Part shown: in pieces, positions 14,728-22,743 of the stretch
Position numbering within the stretch: the stretch's first letter is position 1
How the letters are laid out: each line of letters begins with the position of its first letter
Origin: an uncultured Rhodospirillaceae bacterium
Lineage (GTDB): Bacteria > Pseudomonadota > Alphaproteobacteria > RF32 > CAG-239
Assembly (NCBI GenBank): GCA_900313185.1
Contig: OMQI01000072.1
Span: 1 to 25,192, forward strand
DNA: 25,192 nt
Direction of reading: 5' to 3'
The notes under the pieces: model-generated
Told to the model about the DNA's origin: nothing
Database searches by the model: none
The model's input: only the letters and a program-made list of their open reading frames with translations
Position numbers and translations under genes: made by a program

Positions 14728-15198
14728 ATGAAGAAAATATTTGTAATGTTGACGGTTTTAATGCTCAGTGGTTGCGCCTCTTTGCTAGAGGGACCAAATT
14801 GCGGATACGCTCAAAATGAGGCGAAGAAAGTATCGAAATCGGAATTGGTTGCAGTCATCGGTTTTGCCGACGGCAGTTCGGAAATTACGGCTGAAAATAA
14901 GGAGGTTTTGCGTCAGGTGGCGCAAAAAGCTTTGGATGAAAAAGCAAAAATCGTAATTTACGGACACGCTTCACATCGCACCATAACCAAAAATATTTTG
15001 CAAAGAATTTTCATTAATCTGAAAATTTCCAATGAAAGAGCCGTTAAAACTGCAGCTACTTTAATCAGTTATGGTGTTGAAACTTCGGATATTAATACTT
15101 TGGCTTTGTTTGACAGTCGTCCGGTAAAAGTTGAAGTTAATCGTGCCGCAGAAGCGGCTAATCGTCGTGCAGAGGTTTATTTGTATTGGTTAGAGTAG
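14728..15198 (+). CDS. OmpA-like (Pal-type) lipoprotein, first gene of the operon
   Basis: The ATG at 14728 follows AGGAGG (14715-14720) by 7 bases and gives MKKIFVMLTVLMLSGC with a lipobox ending at Cys16; a TTG at 14722 would add two residues but fits the ribosome site worse. The body (about 35-156) is a small OmpA C-terminal-type domain: VIGFADGSSEITAENKEVL, VIYGHASH, then NERAVKTAATLISYGV and NRRAEVYLYW. Such domains bind peptidoglycan. A 156-residue lipoprotein of this kind would link the outer membrane to the wall, like Pal, but no tol genes are near. The recJ start is one base after its stop. Confidence 0.82.
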   Translation: MKKIFVMLTVLMLSGCASLLEGPNCGYAQNEAKKVSKSELVAVIGFADGSSEITAENKEVLRQVAQKALDEKAKIVIYGHASHRTITKNILQRIFINLKISNERAVKTAATLISYGVETSDINTLALFDSRPVKVEVNRAAEAANRRAEVYLYWLE

Positions 15199-15199
15199 A

Positions 15200-16963
15200 A
15201 TGAGTGAAAATCAAACTCTCTCATTAGGCGGTAATATATGGAATTTTCCTTTAATTGACGATGCCGAGTGCGAACGGATTGCCGAAAGATATGATATTCC
15301 GCAATATTTATCACGGATGTTATGTCTGCGTGGGGTTGATATTGTTTCCGCCGAAAGTTTTATGCATCCCAAACTGCAAACGCTGATGCCTGATCCGTAT
15401 GTTTTGAAAGATATGCGTAAGGCTGCTGAGCGGATTGCCGAAGCAATTATGAAGTCGCAGAAAATTGCGATTATCGGCGATTACGACGTTGACGGAGCAA
15501 CTTCAACTTCAATTTTAACACGTTTTTTCCGACAAGTCGGAATTGTGCCGCAAATTCACATACCGAGTCGTGAAGAGGGTTATGGGCCGAGTGAACTGGC
15601 TTTTGACGAGTTTAAAAAATCAAAAATCGATTTGGTTATAACCATTGATTGCGGAACCACGGCTTTTGATGTGTTGAATAAAGCATCGTCAGACGGTTTT
15701 GAGATTATCGTAATAGATCACCACGAGGCAGAAGTAATTTTACCTAATGTTTATGCGGTGGTTAATCCGAAACGTCTTGATGAAGAAAATGATTATCCGT
15801 ATTTGCAATATATGTCGGCAGTCGGTGTAGGGTTTATGACTTTAGTTGCGGTTAATCGTGTGTTGCGTGAAAAAGGATTCTACAAAGACAGGCAAGAACC
15901 AGATTTGTTAGGGTTGCTTGATTTGGTTGCTTTAGGTACGGTTTGTGATGTGGTTCCGTTAATAGGGTTGAATCGTGCATATGTAAAACAAGGCTTGAAA
16001 GTTATGGCCAAAATGAAAAATACCGGCTTAAAACATCTGATGCAAGTGTTAAATATGAACGAGCCTCCTTCGGCATATCATCTGGGATTTATGCTCGGAC
16101 CACGCATTAATGCCTGCGGTAGAGTGGGTGATGCATCACTGGGCAGCAAGTTGTTGTGTTCAGAAGATGATAATGAAGCACAGATTTTGGCGGAAAAGTT
16201 CAATCAATTTAACATTGAACGCAAAGAAATAGAAAATTATGTGTTGTTGCAGGCTATAGAACAGGTAGAGGGTGCACCTCAAGAATATCCGATGGCTTTT
16301 GTTTATGGGAATGATTGGCATCAGGGAGTTATCGGAATTGTTGCCGGAAAACTCAGAGAGCGTTATAATGTTCCTTCATTTGTGATGTCTATAGAGCCTG
16401 ATGAGGTAAAAGGTTCGGCACGTTCAATATCCGGAATAGACTTGGGGGCTTTGATTATAGCTGCCAAAGAAAAACAATTGATAATCGGAGGAGGCGGACA
16501 CACGATGGCTGCCGGTTTTTCGTTGACTGAAGAACAGATTCCGCAATTCAAAAAATTTGTCGGCGAATATATTTTGGAAAAGCTCGGTGATGAAAAAATC
16601 GCACCGGTTTTGAATGTTGATTGTGTTATGAGTTTAAGCGGAATTAACGAACAATTTGCCGATAATCTAGGCGTGCTGGAACCTTACGGAACCGGAAATC
16701 CGGAGCCATTGGTGATGGTGCGTAATGTAATGATAAGTTGGCCGCAAATTGTCGGTAACGGGCATATAAAATGTTCTTTGACCACTGGTTTGGGTACCAA
16801 AATTCCGGCGATTGCTTTCAGAGCTTCCGACAGCGCTGTGGGTAATGCGATGTTGCAAAGCAAAGGAGAACTTTACGATGCCGTAGGTTATGTTAAATGC
16901 GACAGTTGGAACGGTCGCAAGAGGGTGCAATTTATTATTAACGATTTAATGAGGAAAAACTAA
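15200..16963 (+). CDS. recJ: Single-stranded-DNA-specific exonuclease RecJ
   Basis: The 587-residue length is typical. The DHH phosphoesterase motifs are present: motif I 'IGDYDVDGATS' with D94, D96 and D98, the acid-bearing ITIDCGT strand, and DHH at 173-175. The DHHA1 domain carries GGGGHTMAAGFSL (430-442), and the C-terminal OB-like domain includes the typical 'LEPYGTGNPEP'. RecJ degrades single-stranded DNA 5' to 3' using Mn2+/Mg2+ in RecF-pathway recombination, base excision and mismatch repair. Its partner gene recO lies further down the same operon. All key metal ligands are visible. Confidence 0.95.
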   Translation: MSENQTLSLGGNIWNFPLIDDAECERIAERYDIPQYLSRMLCLRGVDIVSAESFMHPKLQTLMPDPYVLKDMRKAAERIAEAIMKSQKIAIIGDYDVDGATSTSILTRFFRQVGIVPQIHIPSREEGYGPSELAFDEFKKSKIDLVITIDCGTTAFDVLNKASSDGFEIIVIDHHEAEVILPNVYAVVNPKRLDEENDYPYLQYMSAVGVGFMTLVAVNRVLREKGFYKDRQEPDLLGLLDLVALGTVCDVVPLIGLNRAYVKQGLKVMAKMKNTGLKHLMQVLNMNEPPSAYHLGFMLGPRINACGRVGDASLGSKLLCSEDDNEAQILAEKFNQFNIERKEIENYVLLQAIEQVEGAPQEYPMAFVYGNDWHQGVIGIVAGKLRERYNVPSFVMSIEPDEVKGSARSISGIDLGALIIAAKEKQLIIGGGGHTMAAGFSLTEEQIPQFKKFVGEYILEKLGDEKIAPVLNVDCVMSLSGINEQFADNLGVLEPYGTGNPEPLVMVRNVMISWPQIVGNGHIKCSLTTGLGTKIPAIAFRASDSAVGNAMLQSKGELYDAVGYVKCDSWNGRKRVQFIINDLMRKN

Positions 16964-16964
16964 A

Positions 16965-17621
16965 ATGGATGAACAGCAGAAAAATACCAATTCCATTGGC
17001 GGAAAAATAAAAAATTACTTTTTTACCGGCGTAATTGTGGCCGCTCCGGTGGCGATTACGATTTATATGTCGTATCACTTAGTTATTTGGATAAACGATG
17101 TGACAAGTAAACTAATACCGCAAAAATGGACAATCGGAAACTTTGTGCCGTATGCGGTTCCGGGACTTGGCCTGCTTTTATTATTGTTTATGTTGCTTTT
17201 AATCGGAATGCTTACCACCGGTTATGTCGGCAGATTTTTTGTGAATTTATGGGAAAAAATTATTCGCAAAATGCCGATTATATCCAGTATTTATTCACTG
17301 ATTAAGCAAATTTTCGAAACATTTTTATCACAAAAAAATCGTTCCTTCAGCGAAGTTGTATTAGTGGAATATCCCCGTAAAGGGCTATGGACGATTGCTT
17401 TTGTCAGCAAAAAAGATACCGGCGGAGAAGTGGAAGAGAAAACAGGAAAGAAAATCAGTATCTATGTTCCGACTACTCCTAACCCGACTTCCGGCTTTTT
17501 GATTTTTGTGGATGAAAATGATGTTATTAAATTAAATATGAGTGTTGAAGAAGGTATAAAGTATGTTATATCTTGCGGTATCGTAACTCCCGAAATTAAC
17601 GAAAAAAAAAGAAAGAAGTGA
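16965..17621 (+). CDS. DUF502 family membrane protein
   Basis: The 218-residue protein matches DUF502: two hydrophobic segments (about 18-43 and 62-88), the loop GYVGRFFVNLWEKIIRKMPI with the conserved 'R.P....IY..IKQ' run (SSIYSLIKQIFETF), and the C-terminal 'YVPTTPNPTSGFLIFV' and 'SCGIV' blocks. The function is unknown; members are often next to recG or recJ-type repair genes, as here. It starts one base after recJ and ends one base before pagP, so it is co-transcribed with both. Confidence 0.88.
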   Translation: MDEQQKNTNSIGGKIKNYFFTGVIVAAPVAITIYMSYHLVIWINDVTSKLIPQKWTIGNFVPYAVPGLGLLLLLFMLLLIGMLTTGYVGRFFVNLWEKIIRKMPIISSIYSLIKQIFETFLSQKNRSFSEVVLVEYPRKGLWTIAFVSKKDTGGEVEEKTGKKISIYVPTTPNPTSGFLIFVDENDVIKLNMSVEEGIKYVISCGIVTPEINEKKRKK

Positions 17622-17622
17622 T

Positions 17623-18171
17623 ATGAAATTAAGAGGACTGTTGGCAGCGCTTGCGTTGTTTTTTATCTCGTTTGATGCCAAAGCAGGTGTTTTGGCCGAT
17701 TGGACCAATTTTATTATTGAGGATAGCAAAGATATTTTGTGTCGTCATAATTATGATTTATATTTGCCTTTTTATGCGTGGCATAATCGTCTGACGTATG
17801 ATAAAAAACATATTGATAAATATAACGAAAATCCGTGGGGCGGAGGCCTGGGAATTTCGCATTACAACAGCGAAGGAACTTGGTCGGGATTATATGCTAT
17901 GGCATTTAAAGATTCCAATTCTTATTTGGAAACATATTTCGGATATGCTCGCCAATGGAATTGGTATGCCGGAGATAAAAATCAATGGCACGCCGGAGTC
18001 GGTTATGCTCTGGGATTGACGCAACGTCACGAATATGCGTATATTCCGGTGCCTTTGCCACTACCTATGGTAGGTGCCGGTTATCGTAATTTTGAAATTC
18101 ACGGTGCTTATGTACCGGGTATTAAAAATGACGGAAATGTGATGTTTATGTTTGCACGCATAAATTTTTAG
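17623..18171 (+). CDS. pagP: Lipid A palmitoyltransferase PagP
   Basis: The protein has 182 residues. A signal peptide ends at AKA (19-21). The mature part matches enterobacterial PagP closely: 'YDLYLPFYAWHNRLTYDK' (44-61), 'YNENPWGGGLG', 'GLYAMAFKDSNS' and 'YIPVPLPLP', with the last residues forming the outer-membrane signature ending in F. The catalytic residues known for E. coli PagP (His, and the Asp-Ser pair) are conserved as H54, D97 and S98. It moves palmitate from phospholipid to lipid A in the outer membrane, which raises resistance to cationic peptides. Finding it inside a housekeeping operon with kdsA is unusual compared with its stand-alone, PhoP-controlled setting in enterics. 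Confidence 0.92.
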   Translation: MKLRGLLAALALFFISFDAKAGVLADWTNFIIEDSKDILCRHNYDLYLPFYAWHNRLTYDKKHIDKYNENPWGGGLGISHYNSEGTWSGLYAMAFKDSNSYLETYFGYARQWNWYAGDKNQWHAGVGYALGLTQRHEYAYIPVPLPLPMVGAGYRNFEIHGAYVPGIKNDGNVMFMFARINF

Positions 18172-18183
18172 GGAGGTGCGATA

Positions 18184-19029
18184 ATGGAACAGAAGATTAT
18201 AAATGTAGGGAAAGTCAGGTTGGGTAATAAATTGCCTTTAGCACTGATAGCCGGACCGTGCCAGATAGAAAGTCGTGAGCACGCAATCTTTATTGCCGGT
18301 AAAATGGTTGAAATAACCGATAAGTTGGGAATTCCTTACATTTTTAAGGCTTCTTTCGATAAGGCAAATCGCACATCAATTAACAGTGCCCGTGGTGTGG
18401 GATTGGAAGAAGGAATGCGCACATTTGCCGAAATTCGTAAGTTGTATCCGGATTTACCGATTGTGACTGATATTCACGAACGTGAGCAATGTCCGATTGC
18501 CGCCGAGTATGTGGATATGTTGCAAATACCGGCTTTTTTGTGCAGACAGACCGATTTAGTAGTGGCTGCAGCTAAAACCGGCAAAACCGTGAATATAAAA
18601 AAAGGTCAGTTTTTGGCACCATGGGATGTGAAAAATATTGTGAAAAAGGTTGAAGATTCCGGTAACCATAATGTTTGCATTACCGAACGTGGAACCAGTT
18701 TCGGATATAATACGTTGGTAACTGACATGCGTGCTTTTCCGCAAATGGCCAAAGATACCGGATATCCGCTGATATTTGATGCTACCCATTCGGTGCAACA
18801 ACCGGGAGGTTTGGGTGGAACAACCGGAGGACAGAGAGAATTTGCGCCGGTATTGGCCAGAGCAGCTGTAGCCGTAGGTGTGGCAGCCGTGTTTATTGAA
18901 ACTCACGAAAATCCGGATAAAGCTTTATCTGACGGACCTAACTCAATAGCACTGGCGGATATGGAACGTGTTTTGAGTGAATTAATGGCTTTTGACAAAG
19001 TTAACAAGAGCATTATAAAAGAATATTGA
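18184..19029 (+). CDS. kdsA: 3-deoxy-8-phosphooctulonate synthase (Kdo-8-phosphate synthase)
   Basis: The 281-residue length is typical. Conserved KdsA blocks are GPCQIES (24-30), FKASFDKANRTS (54-65), 'DIHE' and DATHSVQQPGG (199-209), followed by the loop with REFAPVLARAA. The enzyme condenses arabinose 5-phosphate with phosphoenolpyruvate in the cytoplasm to make the Kdo precursor of the LPS inner core. GGGAGG just before the ATG is a strong ribosome site, stronger than that of its neighbours. The asparagine in 'KANRTS' is the position that marks metal-independent KdsA enzymes. Confidence 0.95.
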   Translation: MEQKIINVGKVRLGNKLPLALIAGPCQIESREHAIFIAGKMVEITDKLGIPYIFKASFDKANRTSINSARGVGLEEGMRTFAEIRKLYPDLPIVTDIHEREQCPIAAEYVDMLQIPAFLCRQTDLVVAAAKTGKTVNIKKGQFLAPWDVKNIVKKVEDSGNHNVCITERGTSFGYNTLVTDMRAFPQMAKDTGYPLIFDATHSVQQPGGLGGTTGGQREFAPVLARAAVAVGVAAVFIETHENPDKALSDGPNSIALADMERVLSELMAFDKVNKSIIKEY

Positions 19030-19054
19030 GAGAATAAGGCGGAACGAATAAGTT

Positions 19055-19783
19055 ATGCAATTCAGCGGAGAAGGATATATCATTAAAATCAGAAATCACG
19101 GCGAAAAGTCGGCGATTGTTACTTTGGTGTCTCCGCAAAAAGGAAAAATGGTCGGTTATGTTAACGGTGCCCGTTCATCACGAAATTTGGGTATATATCA
19201 ACTTGGTAATTATATTTCATTTAATGCTTATGCTCGGGTGGAAGAAAATATGCTGAGCTTAAAAGGTGTGGAATTGTTGCGTTCGCATACAGCTGATTTT
19301 GTTTTGAATAACGATAAAATCGAAGCGTTGGTATCTATGTGCAGGTTGGTTGATGAATGCGTTGCGGAAAATGATGATTTAGGTTTTCTGTATACCACGA
19401 TAGATGACTTTTTTACTCATATAAATGACAGCAATTGGTTGGTTTATTATTCGTTTTTTGAATACTATTTACTGGATTTTCTCGGTATCGGTTTAGATAT
19501 CTCGGAGTGTGCCGTAACGGGTAAACGCCAAAATTTGCAATATGTCTCTCCCAAAACGGGGAGAGCGGTATGCGCCGAAGTCGGTGCTCCGTATAAAGAT
19601 AGGTTGTTTGCATATCCGCAATATATTGCCGACAGGAATTATCGTCCGCAAGGTGGTGAAATAGCTAATGTATTGGCTATGACGGGTAGTTTTTTACAAA
19701 AGAATTTTTTAAATCAGCATAATTTACAATTGCCGGAAAACAGAAACGGTTTATTAGGGCTTGTGAAAACGTATAAACTTTAA
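19055..19783 (+). CDS. recO: DNA repair protein RecO
   Basis: The 242-residue protein has the N-terminal OB-fold (about 1-80, with 'GYIIKIRNHGEKSAIVTLVSPQKGKMVGYVNGARS' as its strands, shown here only as a family pattern GExxxIVxLxTxxxG) and a helical C-terminal domain. 'CAVTGKRQNLQYVSPKTGRA' (about 152-171) and 'APYKDRLFAYP' match alphaproteobacterial RecO. RecO binds single-stranded DNA and SSB and helps load RecA with RecR. The reason for the name is the whole pattern, since RecO diverges strongly. It follows kdsA by 25 bases and precedes parC by 9. Confidence 0.88.
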   Translation: MQFSGEGYIIKIRNHGEKSAIVTLVSPQKGKMVGYVNGARSSRNLGIYQLGNYISFNAYARVEENMLSLKGVELLRSHTADFVLNNDKIEALVSMCRLVDECVAENDDLGFLYTTIDDFFTHINDSNWLVYYSFFEYYLLDFLGIGLDISECAVTGKRQNLQYVSPKTGRAVCAEVGAPYKDRLFAYPQYIADRNYRPQGGEIANVLAMTGSFLQKNFLNQHNLQLPENRNGLLGLVKTYKL

Positions 19784-19792
19784 GGTGGAAAA

Positions 19793-22012
19793 ATGGCAGA
19801 TGAAAATCAGAAAATAAGAGATGTCCAATTTGCAGAGGAATTGAGTAAGCGTTATTTGTCGTATGCTATGTCCACTATTGTTTCACGTTCACTGCCGGAT
19901 GTGAGAGACGGGTTGAAACCGGTGCATCGCCGTTTGATGTATGCAATGCGTCAGTTGCATTTGGATCCGAAAAACGGGTTTAAAAAGTGCGCCAGAGTGG
20001 TAGGTGATGTTATCGGTAAATATCACCCGCACGGTGACAGTGCCGTTTATGGGGCGATGGTACGCTTGGCGCAAGATTTTTCGGTGCGTTATCCATTGGT
20101 CGACGGGCAGGGAAATTTCGGTAATATTGATGGCGATGGTGCGGCGGCGATGCGTTATACCGAGGCAAGATTGACCGAATTTGCAATGGATTTGATGGAT
20201 GGTTTGAATGATGATGCCGTTGATTTTGTAGATACTTATGACGGAGAGGATAGCGAGCCTGCCGTGATGCCGGCAATGGTGCCGAATTTGCTGTGTAACG
20301 GTTCGATGGGAATTGCCGTAGGTATGGCAACCAATATTCCCCCGCATAATTTGAGTGAATTAAGCGATGCCTTGATTTATATGATAGAAAATCCCGATTG
20401 TGATGATGAAGCGGTGGTTCGTCGGGTAAAAGGTCCTGATTTTCCGACCGGAGGTACAATAGTTGATTCGTTTGAAACGATTTTGAATAACTATAAGCAA
20501 GGTAAGGGAAATTTCCGTATTCGTGCCAAATGGACAACTGAGGATTTAGGGCACGGACAGTATCAAATAGTGGTTACCGAGATTCCGTATCAGGTGGTTA
20601 AATCTAAACTGATAGAAAAAATTGCCGAGTTGCTGGTCAACAAAAAATTACCGTTTTTGGGAGATATTCGTGATGAATCAGCCCAAGATGTGCGAATAGT
20701 TTTGGAACCGAAAAATCGTACTATAGATGCGGCTATGTTGATGGAACAGCTGTATCGCCAAACCGATATGGAAGCTAAATTCAATATGAATATGAATGTA
20801 TTGGACTTGGACGGTGTACCGAGAGTTATGAGCCTGAAAGAAGTTTTGCATGATTATTTGGTGCATCGCAATCAAATTTTCTTGCGTAAGATAAATTATC
20901 GCATCGGTAAAATAAATGCTCGTTTGGAAATTTTGGAAGGGTACCTGACGGCATATCTGAATTTAGATGAAGTTATCCGTATTATTCGTGAAGAAGACGA
21001 GCCGAAAGCGGCGTTAATGGCAACTTTTAAGTTGACCGATAATCAAGCGGAGGCAATTCTCAATATGAAGTTGCGTAATTTGCGCAAATTGGATGAAGAA
21101 CAAATCAGAATTGAACATGGTGAGCTTAAAGAAGAAAAGGCTCATCTGGAAATTTTAGTTAACAGCGAAGATAAGCGTTGGGCGGCAATAGCCGAAGAAA
21201 TTCGTAAAATTAAAGATAAATACAGTAAGAAAACGGCGTTGGGACGCAGACGTACCGATTTTGCAGAGCCTCCTGCCGATATAGAAGTTCCGGTTGAAGC
21301 TTGGATTGAAAAAGAGCCGATAACGGTTATTTTATCACAAAAAGGTTGGATACGTTGTCTGAAAGGCTATAGTGATTTGAATGAAAACTTCAAGTTCAAG
21401 GATGATGATACTTTGGCCTTTGCCATTCATGCTCAAACCACGGATAAAATCGTGATTTTGGATAATAAGGGTAAATTTTTCAATATTGCCGCCAACGATA
21501 TTCCGAGCGGGCGTGGTTTCGGTCAGCCGGTTCGTTTGATGATAGATTTGGCCAATAGTGATGAAGTCGTTTCGATGTTTGTTTATGAGCCGAAGGCCAG
21601 CTATTTATTGGCCTCGGATAAGGCATACGGATTTATTGTTGATGAAAATCATATTTTAGCGCAAACCAGAAACGGACGTAAAATTATGAATGTGGCCGAT
21701 GATGAAAATGTAAAATTCTGCGTTAAAATGACGGGTGATTATGCGGCTATTGTGGGTGATAACCGTAAACTACTGGTATTTAAGGCGGAAGAAATTCCGA
21801 CAATGGCACGTGGGCGTGGTGTTTTGTTGCAAAAGTATAAAGACGGCCATATTACTGATATTCAGGTATTTAACAGGGAAGAAGGTTTCAGCTATAATCG
21901 TGCCGGAGGAATTAGTACCGAGAAAGAACTGATAACGTGGCTCGGACATAGAGCGCAAGTCGGTAAGTTGGTACCATTCGGATTTCCTAAGAGTAACAAG
22001 TTTTTCAAATAA
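19793..22012 (+). CDS. parC: DNA topoisomerase IV subunit A (ParC)
   Basis: The 739-residue protein has the GyrA/ParC breakage-rejoining domain with active-site Tyr122 (AAMRYTEARL) and the 'YHPHGDSAVY' region (77-86). The C-terminal pinwheel lacks a QRRGGKG GyrA box. The linker 'KEPITVILSQKGWIRCLKG' and the ending 'WLGHRAQVGKLVPFGFPKSN' are of ParC type, so it is ParC rather than GyrA. With ParE it decatenates daughter chromosomes using ATP. The residue at the quinolone-resistance position equal to E. coli GyrA D87 / ParC E84 is Gly87, while S83 is the usual sensitive residue. It is the last gene of the operon, with a terminator directly after the stop. Confidence 0.93.
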   Translation: MADENQKIRDVQFAEELSKRYLSYAMSTIVSRSLPDVRDGLKPVHRRLMYAMRQLHLDPKNGFKKCARVVGDVIGKYHPHGDSAVYGAMVRLAQDFSVRYPLVDGQGNFGNIDGDGAAAMRYTEARLTEFAMDLMDGLNDDAVDFVDTYDGEDSEPAVMPAMVPNLLCNGSMGIAVGMATNIPPHNLSELSDALIYMIENPDCDDEAVVRRVKGPDFPTGGTIVDSFETILNNYKQGKGNFRIRAKWTTEDLGHGQYQIVVTEIPYQVVKSKLIEKIAELLVNKKLPFLGDIRDESAQDVRIVLEPKNRTIDAAMLMEQLYRQTDMEAKFNMNMNVLDLDGVPRVMSLKEVLHDYLVHRNQIFLRKINYRIGKINARLEILEGYLTAYLNLDEVIRIIREEDEPKAALMATFKLTDNQAEAILNMKLRNLRKLDEEQIRIEHGELKEEKAHLEILVNSEDKRWAAIAEEIRKIKDKYSKKTALGRRRTDFAEPPADIEVPVEAWIEKEPITVILSQKGWIRCLKGYSDLNENFKFKDDDTLAFAIHAQTTDKIVILDNKGKFFNIAANDIPSGRGFGQPVRLMIDLANSDEVVSMFVYEPKASYLLASDKAYGFIVDENHILAQTRNGRKIMNVADDENVKFCVKMTGDYAAIVGDNRKLLVFKAEEIPTMARGRGVLLQKYKDGHITDIQVFNREEGFSYNRAGGISTEKELITWLGHRAQVGKLVPFGFPKSNKFFK

Positions 22013-22045
22013 AAAATACCCTGCATTTGGGCAGGGTATTTTTTT
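22011..22045. terminator. Bidirectional terminator after parC
   Basis: AAAATACCCTGC (22013-22024) pairs perfectly with GCAGGGTATTTT (22031-22042) around ATTTGG, with A before and T after. It ends the seven-gene operon and also the convergent cyclophilin gene. Confidence 0.92.
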
Positions 22046-22059
22046 AGCTTATTTGTGTA

Positions 22060-22599
22060 TTAACGTTTTAAATCGGCCAAAACCGACATTGAGATGATTT
22101 TATCAGGATCATCAACGGTTCCGTTTCTGGCTTGGTCACCACGTTTGATATTATCGACGAATTGCATACCTTCAATTACCTTACCCCAAGCGGTGTATTG
22201 TCCATCCAAAAATCCGGCTTCATCAAAGCAAATAAAAAATTGACTGTCGGCAGAGTCCGGATTTGCCGCACGTGCCATAGACACGGTTCCACGTCCGTGA
22301 TGCAAATTATTAAATTCGGCTTTAATGTTTTTTCCGCTACCGCCGGTTCCGTTGCCGCGAGGGTCTCCGGTTTGTGCCATAAATCCGTCAATTACACGGT
22401 GAAAATTTAAACCATTGTAAAATCCCTGACGAACCAATTCTTTAATTCGTGCCACGTGATTTGGAGCAAGTTCCGGATACATTTCTATTAAAACATTACC
22501 ATCTTTTAATTGCATAACCAAAATATTTTCAGGATCGGCAGCCTGCGCATTAAAAGTTAACAAAACAGCCGATATTAAAGCTAATAAAAATTTTTTCAT
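22060..22599 (-). CDS. Periplasmic peptidyl-prolyl cis-trans isomerase (cyclophilin type)
   Basis: With the start at 22599 the protein has 179 residues and begins with a signal peptide (MKKFLLALISAVLLTFNAQA, cleaved after AQA). AGGAGG on the minus strand lies 8 bases upstream of this ATG; longer starts at 22605 and 22635 fit the ribosome site or the signal peptide worse. The domain is a bacterial PpiA-like cyclophilin: 'FHRVIDGFMAQTGDPRGNGTG' holds the catalytic Arg of FHRV, then 'SADSQFFICF' and 'FLDGQYTAWGKVIEGM'. It speeds folding of exported proteins at proline bonds. The gene stands alone. Confidence 0.93.
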   Translation of the reverse strand: MKKFLLALISAVLLTFNAQAADPENILVMQLKDGNVLIEMYPELAPNHVARIKELVRQGFYNGLNFHRVIDGFMAQTGDPRGNGTGGSGKNIKAEFNNLHHGRGTVSMARAANPDSADSQFFICFDEAGFLDGQYTAWGKVIEGMQFVDNIKRGDQARNGTVDDPDKIISMSVLADLKR

Positions 22600-22672
22600 T
22601 GTCATTTCCTCCTTTGCAAATATCATAGGTATCATAAGTTAATATTTAATAAAAATCATAGTGCAGCCAATG

Positions 22673-22701
22673 TTGACAAACTGCAAAAATAATTATATAA
22701 A
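22673..22701 (+). promoter_or_regulatory. Near-consensus promoter of the HEPN-motif protein gene
   Basis: TTGACA (22673-22678) and TATAAA (22696-22701) are separated by exactly 17 bases, 43 bases before the start codon. It is the closest match to a sigma-70-type promoter in the window. An AAGGA ribosome site follows at 22728-22732. Confidence 0.75.
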
Positions 22702-22743
22702 TACCCCGTATTTTATCGTTATTTTACAAGGAATTAAAGCAAA

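Noticed and set aside
19889..20537. Long minus-strand frames opposite parC
   Set aside because: They lie fully inside the conserved catalytic part of parC and have low-quality, His/Arg/Ser-rich translations without domain features.
19793..22012. GyrA rather than ParC
   Set aside because: No GyrA box is found, and the linker and C-terminal end follow the ParC pattern, although residue numbers of Tyr122 and Ser83 match E. coli GyrA.
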